Below, piece after piece: positions 1-11,383 of a stretch of 64,000 nucleotides of DNA (its first letter is position 1; every line of letters begins with the position of its first letter). The translations under genes were made by a program, and so were the position numbers. The notes beneath the pieces are model-generated. The model was not told the DNA's origin and ran no database searches. It saw only the letters and a list, made by a program, of their open reading frames with translations. The DNA is taken from the NCBI GenBank assembly GCA_031772625.1, contig CM062804.1, forward strand, positions 1,020,804,514 through 1,020,868,513, given 5' to 3'. This stretch comes from Pinus tabuliformis (lineage: Eukaryota; Streptophyta; Pinopsida; Pinales; Pinaceae).

Positions 1-440
1 ATTAGCGTCCATTCTCTTAATTTGAATCTCTGTGCGACTCTTTCCATCAGTTTTAGGGCATACTTTTTTAAACAAAGCCTATCATTGCTGCAATTGGCAT
101 CAGTTTACCCACGCCATACCTTTTTTAAACAAATCCATGAGATACACTGTGTAGAAGAGATATCTATAATATGTCCCATCTAACTGGTGACACCCGCCTG
201 TTATGCGTCGCTGTAGCGGATAATTACTTGCAAAGCTATGATCACCCCCACCAAATTGGTATGGCCCCTTCCGAATAAACATATTTTACTTTGGAAACTT
301 CCAAGCATTTTCTTTGTCAACAGAAATTCATGAAAAATGATGGATAGTATTGAAAATAATTGTATATTAAATCAAAGAAACCCAGATAATCCCAGGTAAT
401 CAACCAATTAATTGTAATTGTAATTGCAATTAATTGTAAT
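1..440. other. AT-rich intergenic DNA
   Basis: No gene or repeat structure recognised. Short open frames here lack any family signature. Confidence 0.5.
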
Positions 441-851
441 TTATTCCATTCAAAATAATATCTAATTTGTTATTTGAATAACAAATTCTTTCAAATTTGG
501 AATTGTATTGGTGTAAGACATGTTGCTTTCCATCTATATTGAATTTAATTTATTCAATTCAAAATAATATCTAATTTATTATTTGAATAATAAATTCTTT
601 CAAATTTGGAATTGTATTGGTGTAAGACATGCTGCTTTCCATCTATTTAAAATTCAATAATTATAGTAAAGCATTTTCTTTCCATTCAAATAAAATTTTA
701 TAACTAAATTTTGTATATTTAATATAGTGAGACTAATAAAATAGTTTTCATGTTATAATTATTTATTCACAATATCTAATTTATTATTTGGATAATCAAT
801 TCCTTCAAATTTGGAATTGTATTTTGTAAGACATGCTACTTTCCTTCTATA
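441..851. repeat. Three diverged direct repeats of about 90 bp
   Basis: The same block, from AATATCTAATTT through GACATGCTGCTTTCC, occurs near 455, 564 and 770. The spacings are 109 and 205 bp. The copies differ by substitutions and small indels. It is a local duplication with no coding content. Confidence 0.75.
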
Positions 852-983
852 CAAAATTCAATAACATATTAGCGAAACATTTTCTTTCCACTAGATAAAA
901 TTTGATAACTAAATTTTGTTTCTTTGGAAATTATGAAATTATTGTAGGATTAATCGAATAATTTTAATATTATAATTATTCAA

Positions 984-1434
984 TTGATTTGAGTTATAAA
1001 TTTTTAAAATCTAATTGAATTCAATTAGAAATTTTATTTTTTTTTAGAATATGAACCGAATTGATATCAAAGTTTCATCCAATTCTAAAAAATTTTCAAA
1101 ATTTACCATTAAAATAAATAAAAATAACTCATTATAATATTATATAATATTCTATGAAAATTCTTCGTGAACAAGCCCCTATTATAATTCCACTCGAGAC
1201 TAAAATATTGATTTGAGTTATAAATTTTTAAAATCTAATTGAATTCAATTAGAAATTTTAATTTTTTTTAGAATATGAACTAAATTGATATCAAAGTTCC
1301 ATCCAATTCTAAAACATTTTCAAAATTTACCATTAAAATAAATAAAAATAACTCATTATAATATTATATAATTTTCTATGAAATTTCTTCCCGAACAAGC
1401 CCCTATTATAATTCCACTCGACACTAAAATATTG
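984..1434. repeat. 224-bp tandem duplication
   Basis: Two adjacent, nearly identical copies (984-1207 and 1208-1434) start at TTGATTTGAGTTATAAAT and end at CACTCGA(G/C)ACTAAAATA. Only a few substitutions separate them, so the duplication is fairly recent. No coding content. Confidence 0.85.
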
Positions 1435-2620
1435 TTAATACTGAAACCCAAAAAAATCGGACCTGCCACTAACAAATTCACATAAATTTGGAGGAAAGTA
1501 TTAATGTAACAAACTTCTAATTTTATACAGTGACATATCTAACTGATCCGTTGGAATTTGGAGCAATGGTAACAAACTTTAATTTTATATATATAGAGAT
1601 ATGTGAGTAGGTATTTGTTGGTAATATAAAGAATTACCAACAAATTTGACATTGTAAGGATTGTGGTCTTCCCCAAGACGACCAGAAACGTTACGATGAT
1701 TCTGCCATGCATTTTTTTGTTAGGATATGTACAATTTTAATATTCCTGAATTTTGTTGGAACCTGTTTCAATAAGGTAATATATTCATTATTATAACTAT
1801 TGATATCTTAATTTATTCAATGTATCTTATAGCTTAAATTTTTTTATAGCTTTTTTATTTTTATATATTATATTTTCTTTATTACAAATATATTTTTATC
1901 ATAATTGTAAAATTTAATTTAATGCTTTAAAAACTTTTCTAAAATTGAAAAGGGTTTTCCCACTAGATTGTTGCACATTATTATTTTACTAAAATTTATT
2001 ATTTTAATAAATAAGATCATAATGAAATTACTGTAGTTTTCTTTCAAAATTTAAGAGAGTTCTTCCACTAGATCTTTATATTGCATGATATTAATTTAGT
2101 GAATTTTAATATTTTATTAAATAAAATTATAATGAAATTATTGTAGTTTTTGGAGTTGTCTTTAAATAGACTTTTTAGAAGCTTTTCCGGTGGGTTTTTC
2201 AGGTCAAAATCCAACGGCAATTTATTGAAATCGCACGTTTGATAACTAATTTCTGCACAATCAAAGCGTCCCAGGAGTTAACTCCTTAGTTTTTTCCCAT
2301 TTAATTGTTTTTTATTTTTCTAATACTAGATGTATTAGTAAAATATCTTATTTAAAACATATTGGTTATTTTTACTAGTGAAATATTTTATATTCTTTTC
2401 ATTATATCAAATTTATTACATTTTCCATTTTTAACATAAAATTATCACCTATTGTTAAAAATATCATATATTTATATTGTGTATTAAATTCCAAATTGTC
2501 ATACCTCCATATTAAACATTAATCAATAAAATCTGGATTAAATATAACAATAAAAAAATAAAAACAAATGAAACTAGTGAAACTTTACTTGGAAAATTAA
2601 ACTACTATTCCGGCAAATTT
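1435..2620. other. AT-rich intergenic DNA with one diverged duplication
   Basis: No gene recognised. Roughly 1941-2045 and 2046-2150 are two diverged copies of a 105-bp block containing CCACTAGAT and ATAATGAAATTA(C/T)TGTAG. Confidence 0.5.
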
Positions 2621-2782
2621 ATTACTTGGGTTCTGGTCGAAGTTCAAATCTTACTGTGCAATCTTTACCTTGATATTACTTGGGTTCTCGTCGAAGTTCA
2701 AATCTTACTGTGCAATCTTTACATTGATATTACTTGGGTTCTGGTCAAAGTTCAAATTTTACTATGCAATCTTTACCTTGAT
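2621..2782. repeat. 54-bp repeat, three tandem copies
   Basis: The unit starts ATTACTTGGGTTCTGGTC at 2621, 2675 and 2729, an exact 54-bp period, with few mismatches. It is a young minisatellite. Confidence 0.9.
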
Positions 2783-2820
2783 ATTTTAATACATAATCTT
2801 TGCTATAAAAAACACTTATC

Positions 2821-3016
2821 GGCAAGAGCTAACCAGTCTGCCATAGGGCATTAAATGCCTAGTTAGCTGCATACTCTATAACAAAATAACATGCGCGCGG
2901 TCGCTAGATAAATTAAAAATAATAACAGTGTGTTTTTTTATTATGTTATTTTATTATAGAGTATGCAGCCAACCAATCATTTAATGCCCTATAACAAGCT
3001 GATTAGTTCTTGGCAG
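2821..3016. mobile_element. MITE-like foldback element with 7-bp target duplication
   Basis: The segment is an imperfect inverted repeat. The left arm (2821-2892) and right arm (2941-3016) pair over about 70 bp, including AGGGCATTAAATG and GCTGCATACTCTATAA, around a 48-bp spacer. The ends start GGCAAGAGCTAACCAG on one side and (C)TGCCAAGAACTAATCAG on the complement of the other. Both flanks carry ACTTATC (2814-2820 and 3017-3023), which fits a target-site duplication. There is no coding capacity. Length and structure suit a non-autonomous DNA transposon; a 7-8 bp duplication would point to hAT-like, but I cannot assign a superfamily. Confidence 0.65.
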
Positions 3017-3023
3017 ACTTATC

Positions 3024-5040
3024 CATGTGTACTGCACCTGAACTCACTGATGTAATGAATTTAATTTTAACTAAGGCTTAACTATCTCTCGACTATTCGT
3101 TTGCATTTTTTTTAACATTCACTCTGGCTCTGCCATGGCTTCGTGCCAGTTCACTCCGGCTCTGCCATGGCTTCATGGCACGAGCAGGCTGCCCTCCTTA
3201 GTTGGATGCCTCAGGATTTTCTCTTCCATCAACGGTGGTGCACTCAGCTCTTTGATCCAAGGGGTATGATCTGTTTAGTGGATTTACTCATTCAAGCTTG
3301 CTGGAATTTGGCTCATTCGTTTTCCCAACACTTGGCGCCTGTTCAAGCTTTACTCCTCCCACCTTTGTCTAATTCTTCGGAAGTAGCAAGAACTCTTTCT
3401 TATGGGCCAGCCATGAAAGCTGGAGCTACTCTTTTAATGGTAAGCGGTTGACTTCTCCCAATTCAATCTCGGTGGTATAGTTCTCTTAAATCTGATGTTT
3501 TATTTTCTTCTTATCCTTATTTCTCTTTGACACAAGGTTCCATGATACTAATCATTTTCTTTTCCCCTGTTCTCAGGGTTTGACGGGTTCGAATGCGAGA
3601 AACTCTCTGCTTCCATCCCTTGAGGTTTGCGGAATCTGGCAGTCACTAGTACAGGAGCTTTCCGGGTAAGCAATGGTACGAGGTGTTTCCCATTTGGCAT
3701 ATGAGGGTTTCTCTTTGCTTTCACAGAGTTCTGAGTGCTCCGCTTCATGCTATTGTTTGTTTTATATTCAGCTGCTCGGAGGGGAAGGGTCTTCTAAGGC
3801 TTCACTAAACCCTTAAGAAGCTTCTTCGTAGACCTGCTATTCAGGTTGCTCTCTGGGCTACAGTGCTGTAGTTATGTATTTCTAGCCGAGAGCCTGGTAA
3901 TTTACTTGTCGGTAAATTATTGGTATTTTTAATCTCCTTTTTGGAAGTGAGACTTGTCAAGTGGCCTAGGCCCTTGTAGACATTCTGTATAAGTTATCTA
4001 TTTTTTTTTTCTAATGGACTTTGTATGGAAGCTGTGGACATTTTACAACCTTAATCATCATTATACTGTTAATTTATTTATAGTTTCTTGAAGTCATAAC
4101 TGTTATCTTGTTTCCTTCTACGAAAGTCTTATTCCGAATTTTACACACAGGTTGAATTCTGTATTATTTAAATTCACTTGTAAGCATTTCTCCAAATACT
4201 GTTTTAACGTTGCTATTCTTGATTTACTCAGTGTAGAATATTATGATTTCATTCTGCTGTAAAACCTTGCGTACTGTGTTTTTGAGATCGTTTTCACTTG
4301 TGACGATGCATCTCTATTTGAAGGTTATTTTGTTTTTACAGTTGATGAGTTTATAAGTTAAGAAATGGGTAGGGTTTACTATTTTATGAACAGAGCTTCT
4401 GCTCTTCTATTTCCTCTTAATATCGCTCAGCTTTTACTAGCGAACTTTATAGGATTAAATCCTTGTCAGGGTTTTGTTAGAGTTTCCTTCCCCGAATGCC
4501 ACTCCTGCTTAAGCCCGGAGGTTTCTTCAGGGTTTATTGTTAGGAGTCTAGGCTGCTACTTAATTTTCATTAGAGAAATAATATAACTTAGCCGAATTTG
4601 CTCCATTTTCTGGGTTAACCAACCTATGGCTTAGTTCGTTCCTCACACGTTAAATCATTTCTTTTTCACTCTGACTCACACAAGTGTCCAATCTTGGAAA
4701 ACTAAGGTTCACTTGTTCTGGTTTCTCTCGACTTACAGGTTAAGCCATTCAGCTTACCCCACTAGTCAGTAGCTACAGGTGGTATTCAGATTAATATTAT
4801 TTTTACGGTTTCTTCACTGTTACACGATAATTAGTTCAAAGGTTCGCATATAATTTAATCATTATAGTTTTACTACTCACACTGTTCTTAAAAGCAAATA
4901 ACATTACATTTTTATTCATTACAGATTAACCAGTAATATTATTTTCATACCGTAGCCTACTAAGACAATTTCAATCAATCTTATCAGTGTAGGGTTATCA
5001 TTAGCACTTCACTTATTCTATTTTTTTCCTCTTAAAGAAC
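3024..5040. other. Unassigned region, slightly higher GC, no gene recognised
   Basis: Starts with a 33-bp near-duplication (about 3117-3180, GGCTCTGCCATGGCTTC twice). A 102-codon open frame (3143-3451, plus) follows, with a GTAAG donor-like site inside its 3' end. Its protein resembles nothing I know and further splice-like signals are not convincing. The rest is AT-rich without features I can name. It might be a decayed gene or element. Confidence 0.3.
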
Positions 5041-5210
5041 TTGCGAATGCATGTTCGAATTTTATAAAACATGACTAAGTTTTCTAGTCACCATGTTTGA
5101 TCCATGAGTATCTTCACATACCTACTTGCGAATGCATGTTCGAATTTTATAAAACATGACTAAGTTTTCCGGTCAGCATGTTTGATCCATGAGTATTTTC
5201 ACATACCAAT
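5041..5210. repeat. 85-bp tandem duplication
   Basis: The block starting TTGCGAATGCATGTTCG occurs at 5041 and again at 5126, differing at only a handful of positions. Non-coding. Confidence 0.85.
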
Positions 5211-5919
5211 ACTTTCTAAGAAAGATAAATAAGCTCTTGGGTTAAGTTTCACCTTCGTTGTTTGCTACCATTTTTCACCTATCCATGAGATTCGTCCGGC
5301 GGGACCTCCTCTCCCCATGCGTGTTTGCAACACCGTTGTCTTCTGCAAGTCAGTCACACACTTGTGCACATGCATAAACAATATTATTGCGAGTGCGTCC
5401 ATTTCATTTTGGTATCATAGCTATGATAGGCTCCAAGAAGTTATAATATTTGAATTTTGGATACCTTGGATGAAATATTATACTTGTGATCGTCAAGAAT
5501 CTAATTCAACTGTTTCAATTGTATTAGGGTTTGATTAATTCATCAACATATTTAGGAATATGGGCTTTTGGCATTAGGAAACTAGTAAATGACATTTTGA
5601 GCAAATGTGGAAAAGGAAAGAACAAATTATAATTTCGTAGCAAAATTAGTAGGTATCTTTGTGAAAAAAGAAAGAAAGGTAAGAACATGAGAAGAAAATG
5701 GTGCTAGTTGAGCGAAGGGGTAAAGAAAACAACTTGAGATTTTGAGACATGGTGTGTAGATATGTGTCAAAGAGTGTTGACACAAGCTCATCATAACATT
5801 CCTCAAGCTGATTCCATCTACCTAATTGTTTTGTAGATTATAAAAATGTTAGCAGTTTAACAAATAGAAGTTTAGGCATTGACCATTAGGTGGGAACACT
5901 CATAGTATAACACTAACAT
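5211..5919. other. Intergenic DNA, nothing recognised
   Basis: AT-rich. A 73-codon open frame (5317-5538) has no family signature. Confidence 0.4.
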
Positions 5920-6060
5920 AGGATAACTCTTAGTGTTGATCAGAGGAGAAAACTGAGATATAGGATAACTAACTCATAGTGATACCTATGAGAAGAGAAA
6001 ACTGACATATAGGATAACTAACTCATAGTGATGCCTATCAGAGGAGAAAATTGACATAGG
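5920..6060. repeat. 42-49 bp repeat, three copies
   Basis: Units begin AGGATAACT at 5920, 5962 and 6011 and contain CAGAGGAGAAAA(C/T)TGA. The copies are imperfect. Confidence 0.7.
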
Positions 6061-6240
6061 TTATGGCAAGAGTCTGAGGACTCTTTGATTATTTTAATTA
6101 GGTTCACTTATTTAATTCCTAAACTAGTATATGAAAATGTGAGTGTGATGACATGAAAAAGGGGTTTTGACCCTTTTTTTATATCTACATGCTTCTATTT
6201 TAAAAAAATTAACCAACACTATAGTGGATTATATTTTTGT

Positions 6241-6440
6241 GCTTTTATTACTATTTTTGGGTGGATGACATAGATTGTGCTTTTATTACTATTTTTGGTT
6301 GGAGAACATGGATTGTGCTTTTATTACTATTTTTAATTAGATAACATAGATTGTGCTTTTATTACTATTTTTGGTTTGGTTAGATGACATGGATTGTGCT
6401 TTTGTTGTGTAGTTGTGAAAAAAACCTAGAGTATTTTGGT
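6241..6440. repeat. 38-bp tandem repeat, four copies plus diverged ones
   Basis: GCTTTTATTACTATTTTT starts at 6241, 6279, 6317 and 6355, an exact 38-bp period. A diverged unit follows at 6398 (GCTTTTGTTGTGTAG). Confidence 0.85.
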
Positions 6441-6599
6441 TTGGTTCTATGACATGGATTGCGCTTTTGTTGTGTAGCTGTGAAAAAAGCTGGAGTATCT
6501 TTCCACATCTGAGAGATAATCCGAGCCGTCCGATGCAAACAGAATTGGCATCATTTAAGAGATAATTTGATTCGCCAGTTGCAAACGGAATTGGCATCA

Positions 6600-7800
6600 T
6601 CATCGAGATAACCAGCGCGGCAATCCTAGCTCTCCGCTCTTAGTAAAATTGGTTGTATGTGATAGCAAAGTGCGAGAGATATGTGGCGTTTCTTATCGAA
6701 CATGTTATCTCAACTGTCAAGGAGGTTGATTGGTTTAATAGTCTATTCAATTTATGGATTCATATTGGCATTAGCATTGGGTGCGTGTATGAATGTGTTT
6801 TGGTCTTTGTTGTTATGTCTGCTTCTGTCATCTGCTTGGCATGTCTATCTGTCTGGTGTGCTTGTATTCTCTGAGAGGTGGAGGCAGAGGCATGCTTGTG
6901 TTCCCTGAGAGGCAGAGGTAGCGCATCAATTATTAAATCAAGACAATTCTGCCCAGGGATCACAGTTAAATGTGGCATCCGACTCGATGACAGGTAAATG
7001 AGGCATTCTGGTACTGGATCACTCTGATTATGGGTTGAGGCAAAAGGAAGAGGCATGTAGCGCAATCAATTATTAAATCAAGACAAATCTGCGCAGCGAT
7101 CACAGTTAAATGTGCATCTGACTCGACGACAGGTAAATGAGGCATTCCGGTACTAGATCACTCTGATTATGGGTTGTGGATTGCAAAATAGATTAGCTGA
7201 ATGACAGAGAAATCAATCTGCTTTCAGAAAAATCATTGGCATAGTTCCATTCCTGTAAATAAATTGAGATGTTCAGTGTTGTTTGGTTTTTTAAATTAGA
7301 TCTTCAACATCCTTGGCGAGAGGCGGCAGTATAGATCGCTACTTTGTGCATAAATGGAGAGAAACAGGGCCGGACAATATCATGGTTGGATCTAGGCGGT
7401 GACCATCGTCGAATAATGGCCACCGGGAGAGTTTTATTCTGCAGAGCCTGCGGTTTCTTGGTTTTTTAAATTAGATCCTCTGCATCCATGGTGAGGCGGT
7501 TTCTTGGTTTTTTAAATTTAGATCCTCTGCATCCATTTCTTGGTTTTTAAAATTAAATCCTGTGCATCCATGGTGAGGTGCTTTCTTGGCTTTTTAAATT
7601 AGATCATCTGAATCCATCTTACAAAAAGCGAGAGAAATCGGGCATGCCTTTTGAATATGGTTGGCGTGGAAGCGTTTTTCTAGAGGAGAAATTCCTGAGA
7701 GCGTGCTGTGAAAAGATGGAGTTAACGGTGACCCTTACCTTAGCCGGTTTTGAAGGGCGTAATTACACCTTACTATACAGTGCATAGCCCGGTGCTTGCT
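6600..7800 (+). repeat. Dispersed repeat family, copy A
   Basis: This stretch shares several blocks, in inverted orientation, with 42300-43060. Examples are GATCACTCTGATTAT (7015, 7160), GTTGGATCT(A/G)GG followed by GACCAT (7383), TTTTTCT(A/G)GA followed by GAAATT and CTGAGAGC (7675-7710), and CTCTGCATCCATGG (7478). Copy A also carries a 139-bp internal duplication (6918-7195) and about four 53-bp units containing TTCTTGGTTTTTTAAATT (7450-7617). No conserved protein is visible. It is an unclassified element, possibly a decayed LTR or non-autonomous transposon. Confidence 0.55.
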
Positions 7801-8607
7801 CCATAATTGGCTTTTGTGTTCCGTTATCGAGCGATGGACTTACGCCGCAGGGTTTCTCAGTCACATCATTTGTTTTACACATTGTCTCCCAATGCAGCAG
7901 CCATTCTCCCAGATTATTCCTGCTGTGTAGACATTGAATCTAAGGGCTTCAGCATCACCGCAAACCTTGAAAATATCATGTCTATCAATGTGGATTCATC
8001 GTAATCACAACATTTTCTTGGCTGACTCTGTTTTAAAGTCATCATCAAATGCATGTGTTATTAAGAGATTGTTCAGATTGCATTCAATTTCTTCTAAAAG
8101 CTTCTCCCTTATCTTTCAATCTGTTTCGTAAATAATATAAGGGGTTGTTTCTGGATTAGCTATCTCATGTTTTGCGCTGAATTATTGATGCAATCTGCAT
8201 TAACTATTTTTAGATTAAGCATATTACATCCAAGGCCCACAGAATGCTCTTCATTGATTTATTTTATCATTCGTGACTTTCTCTTCAGTGATATAATTTA
8301 CCAGTCGTAGTTGAAGCCTGAAACCTACCTATTATCCATAAATATATATCGGTTATTTGGTTACCATTTCCATTCCCTGCGCGGCAAACAAATCTAACAT
8401 TAAAAATTAGAAGATATAATCCAAAATGCATTTATAAAATGTAAAAGCATAAGTTAATATAACCAAAATGCATTTATAAAATGTAAAAGCATAAGCATAA
8501 GTTAATATAGAGTTAGCTATAACTTATAGAGTTAGCTATATTATTGGACAATGTCATTTAATCTAAATTACAGAATACCAGAAATTTAATTTAATAATAA
8601 AATGAGC
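7801..8607. other. Intergenic DNA with a 42-bp duplication
   Basis: No gene recognised. CCAAAATGCATTTATAAAAT and what follows are duplicated near 8421 and 8463. GAGTTAGCTATA is also repeated near 8510-8545. Confidence 0.5.
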
Positions 8608-10218
8608 ACCTTTATTAACAAAGGGATTACAAAACTGTTGTTACGCAAAGGTCTTCCTCACATGGAGGGATTCACCAACACTGCTTCAGATGCAGTTCCA
8701 CAAACAACAAAAGAGTCTTCCTCACACAAAGGGATTCACCAGAGATTATTCTGAAAAGCATCTTCCTCTTGACAGAGGGATTCACCATGACACTGTGCTG
8801 AAAAGCACCTTCCTCTTGAGAGAGGGATTCACCATGACGCTGTGCTGAAAAGCACCTTCCTCTTGATAGAGGGATTCACAATGACACTGTGTTGAAAAGC
8901 ACCTTCCTCTTTAACAGAGGGATTCACCAAAAATACATTTCAACCAACAAGAATTTACTCTGTCTCCTCCTGAGATTTTATATGTGTAAAAATCTCATTT
9001 ACATTTACTACTGTAAAAATAGAGTTTTACATATACTGCTGTAATAAAAATAAATATTTACTTACATTTACTGCTGTAAATGTAATTTCTTACATTTCAT
9101 TACAAAAAAATCTTCTTCACTATGGCGGCTGTTGCTGTACCTCTCTTGCTCTTCATGTTCAACAAAGCATGTACCTCTCTTGCTCTTCATGTTCAACAAA
9201 GCATTCACTGCAATGTGTGCTTCCATTTTTTTATTACAATGCTCCATCCCTTAGTTGTTCGTTGTTGCCTTGCCTCTGCAATTCTCACTGCTGTGCATAA
9301 AAATATTTCTTTTCACCACGCTGCTGCACTTCACATATTGCATTGCATATGTTATGAAGACAAAGCAAAAACCTTTACATGTTTTTAACGCCATGCGTAT
9401 TACATTTCAGAGGGATTAATACATCCTCCACACATAATACCAAAACCTTGGATTCTTCATACGTTGCTGCGTTTCACCGTCTTTTTTTTATTACAGAAGT
9501 CATCACATCATCTATGCATTGTTGTGCATCTCTCCTCATTTTTCACTGCCGCAAGCCTTTTCGTTTCATTCATCCCATGTGCTAATGAAACATTACAGCA
9601 ACGAGCCCTTTTGTTTTGGTTATGTAAAATGAACCCTTGCACTGCTGTGCTAGCCACAATGTTCTTCACGAAAGTCAACTTAAAAAAACATAACACGGCG
9701 TATACATATTCATATATGTTAAAAACAAATAATAATACATGCCGTAAAAACTTAAGTGTTTTACCAACCATCTATGAATGCCATTTAATTCTCAGCATGG
9801 CGGTCAATTAATTTAGTCGGCCTTGTTGACAGAACCGGCGGTCAAACTGAATCTTCATGCAATGTTCATACCCTGCAGACCTGTACGCAGCTTTGGCTTT
9901 GATCAACGGTGGACAAGACTGTCTTCAATCGGACGATTGACGACGATTTCGGGAGGCCCTTTCATGCTGAACGTTATATTCCGATGGGGCAGTGGTTTTG
10001 AAAAAGTACAGAGGACCACACATCCAAAACTGATTGTGTCGGGTGAGAGTGTACGAAAACCGCTTGCAGACCAAAGGCGATCCAATAACTCACGACGGTT
10101 TTGCTGAGCTGTTTTTCCTGCTGTGTGCTGGTTGAGTTGACAACTGACTGTGCCGCCGTCGCTGTCCGACTGTCTGCGTCCACCAACATTGCCTGCAGTT
10201 GGAATTAATATTCCAACA
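8608..10218 (-). repeat. 3' LTR of the LEAFY-carrying copia element (outer end truncated)
   Basis: Homologous to 11505-13325 from about 8608 onward. It ends ATTAATATTCCAACA, which is the LTR start TGTTGGAATATTAAT on the minus strand. About 175 bp present at the matching end of the other LTR are absent here. It has its own small duplication (GTACCTCTCTTGCTCTTCAT twice near 9135-9190). Open frames inside it are shadows. Confidence 0.85.
8750..8937. repeat. 47-bp tandem repeat inside the LTR (left copy)
   Basis: CTGAAAAGCA units start at 8750, 8797, 8844 and 8891, an exact 47-bp period. Each holds CTTCCTCTTGA(C/G)AGAGGGATTC. The same array is present in the other LTR at 11834-12020. Confidence 0.9.
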
Positions 10219-10229
10219 CTCCCCTTTAA
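10219..10229 (-). other. Polypurine tract
   Basis: On the minus strand AAAGGGGAG directly precedes the 3' LTR start TGTTGG, the expected position of the plus-strand DNA primer of an LTR retrotransposon. Confidence 0.85.
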
Positions 10230-10334
10230 TTTCAGCTGCTGGGCGTTCAGTCATACCCAAACATTTCATCAAAAATTCAAAACTTTTTCTGATCCAATGG
10301 TTTGGTCAGAATATCTGCTACCTGCTCCTTCTCT
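10229..10334 (-). pseudogene. C-terminal remnant of copia RNase H
   Basis: The minus strand reads EQVADILTKPLDQKK, the conserved end of a copia polyprotein, and matches the corresponding stretch of the neighbouring elements near 16040-16080. It follows directly on the LEAFY fragment. The match resumes around TGCAGAGAAGGAGCAGGT. The rest of RT and RNase H is missing upstream. Confidence 0.8.
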
Positions 10335-10563
10335 GCACTCATGGTTTAATTCCATATCTCTTCCCTATAAGAAGATCCATATGATAGAGTTCTACCAGGG
10401 TCTTCATCAAATCTTCAATCTCTTCCTCTGTCATATTGACAAGGGTGTTGGCAGTGAAGCCCATCTCAGCCATCTTGGCAAGAGTTACATATCGAACTCT
10501 ATATTCTTTAAACAGATCTTCAAGGAACTTTAATTCCTTTCTCCCATTCATGGTTCTGCCCAT
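10335..10563 (-). pseudogene. LFY: Captured LEAFY/NEEDLY fragment (SAM oligomerisation domain)
   Basis: A 74-codon open frame whose residues 9-73 match the N-terminal conserved domain of FLORICAULA/LEAFY transcription factors. It contains LEDLFKEYRVRY, AKMAEMGFTANTLVNMTEEE, then VELYHMDLLIG and RYGIK, all in the family order. In LEAFY this is the SAM-type domain used for oligomerisation; the DNA-binding C-terminal domain is not here. The wording resembles gymnosperm LFY/NLY more than angiosperm LFY (recalled, not aligned). Two unusual residues, YRVRY for the usual YGVRY and GKRYG for GERYG, each fit a single G-to-A change. The fragment is sense to the element transcript. It sits between pol hinge and RNase H, out of frame with both, so a fusion protein would need frameshifting; its own ATG is available at 10563 or 10551. 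Captured host DNA is the best explanation. Confidence 0.9.
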
Positions 10564-11201
10564 TTCCTATCTTTAACTCCATCTTTTAAATGAACGGGGT
10601 CATTAACATGACTAGATAAAGCAAACAAAGAGTTCGTACCTTCATTTGTTGCTTCTTGTGGTGTGCTTGGAGAAGCACATTCATTTCTCCTCAAGGGTGT
10701 CACTTGTTGCCCTTGTGTTGGTGCTGCTGTTTGGGGATGCACTTCAGCCATCTCCTCATCACCTTCATCACGAGACAAACAGTTTTTAACATTTATTGTT
10801 TTCTCTAAGCTTTCATCACAAGCTTTCTCCTCAAATTAAGGTTTTACTGTCTTTACTTTCTCCATGCCTTGATACGCTATCTTGAGAGTTTCCCATGCTT
10901 CTCTGGATGTCTTAGCTGCTGCTATCCTTAGAAACACACTCTCATCTACTGCTCGATACAAGAAGTAGAGGGCCTTAGCATCCTCCTTCTTATAGTTCTT
11001 CAACAGCTTTTTCTCTGCTTGAGTTAAGCTATTAAACTCATCATCATTTGCTGGTTTTTCAAAACCATCTTCAACAAATTCCCATAAATCTTCTGAGAAA
11101 AGAAAAGCTCTCATAACTATTGCCCAATAGTCATAGTTCTTTTCATTTAATAGTGGGAGCTAAGTATTAAACATACCCACGCTAGTGCTGGTGCTGACCA
11201 T
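10548..11201 (-). pseudogene. Deleted gag-pol frame: gag N-terminus joined to pol hinge
   Basis: Reading from the ATG at 11201, the frame encodes a copia gag N-terminus (WAIVMRAF, LTQAEKKLLK, SREAWETLKIAYQGMEKVK; UBN2-type gag). It then jumps, in the same frame, to the segment between integrase and RT (EKTINVKNCLSRDEG, HPQTAAP, NSLFALSSHVNDPVHLKDG). Everything between, namely the zinc knuckle, protease and integrase core, is deleted. Stops are a TAG at codon 14, where the neighbours have Gln, a TAA at the deletion joint (10836-10838), and a TGA at 10548-10550 where the LEAFY piece begins. With a clean frame this would be a Gag-like protein of roughly 215 residues, but it is now broken. Confidence 0.85.
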
Positions 11202-11383
11202 TTCTTGCGCTTTAAACTATGCTTCAAATACTTGACTGTATTTAAAAAACAACTGATTGTCTTCAACAGCTACACAAAAAAAACTTTGAGAAATACCTGG
11301 ATTCTTTTCGCTGAGACTTCACTCTGCTGGAGAAGACTTACTGCTGCAACAAAAGAAACCTTCCTTCAGCTTCTTTGACATCT

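Noticed and set aside
3143-3451. A 102-codon frame as a first exon
   Set aside because: A GTAAG near its end is suggestive, but no homology, no convincing next exon and no promoter were seen, so it is only mentioned in the region description.
8742-8937. CRISPR-like regular repeats
   Set aside because: The 47-bp units are contiguous tandem repeats without spacers, in a plant LTR.
9122-9811. Open frames of 60-115 codons within the long LTRs (also 12158-13466)
   Set aside because: They lie wholly inside LTRs, are not conserved in frame between the two LTR copies, and show no protein family.
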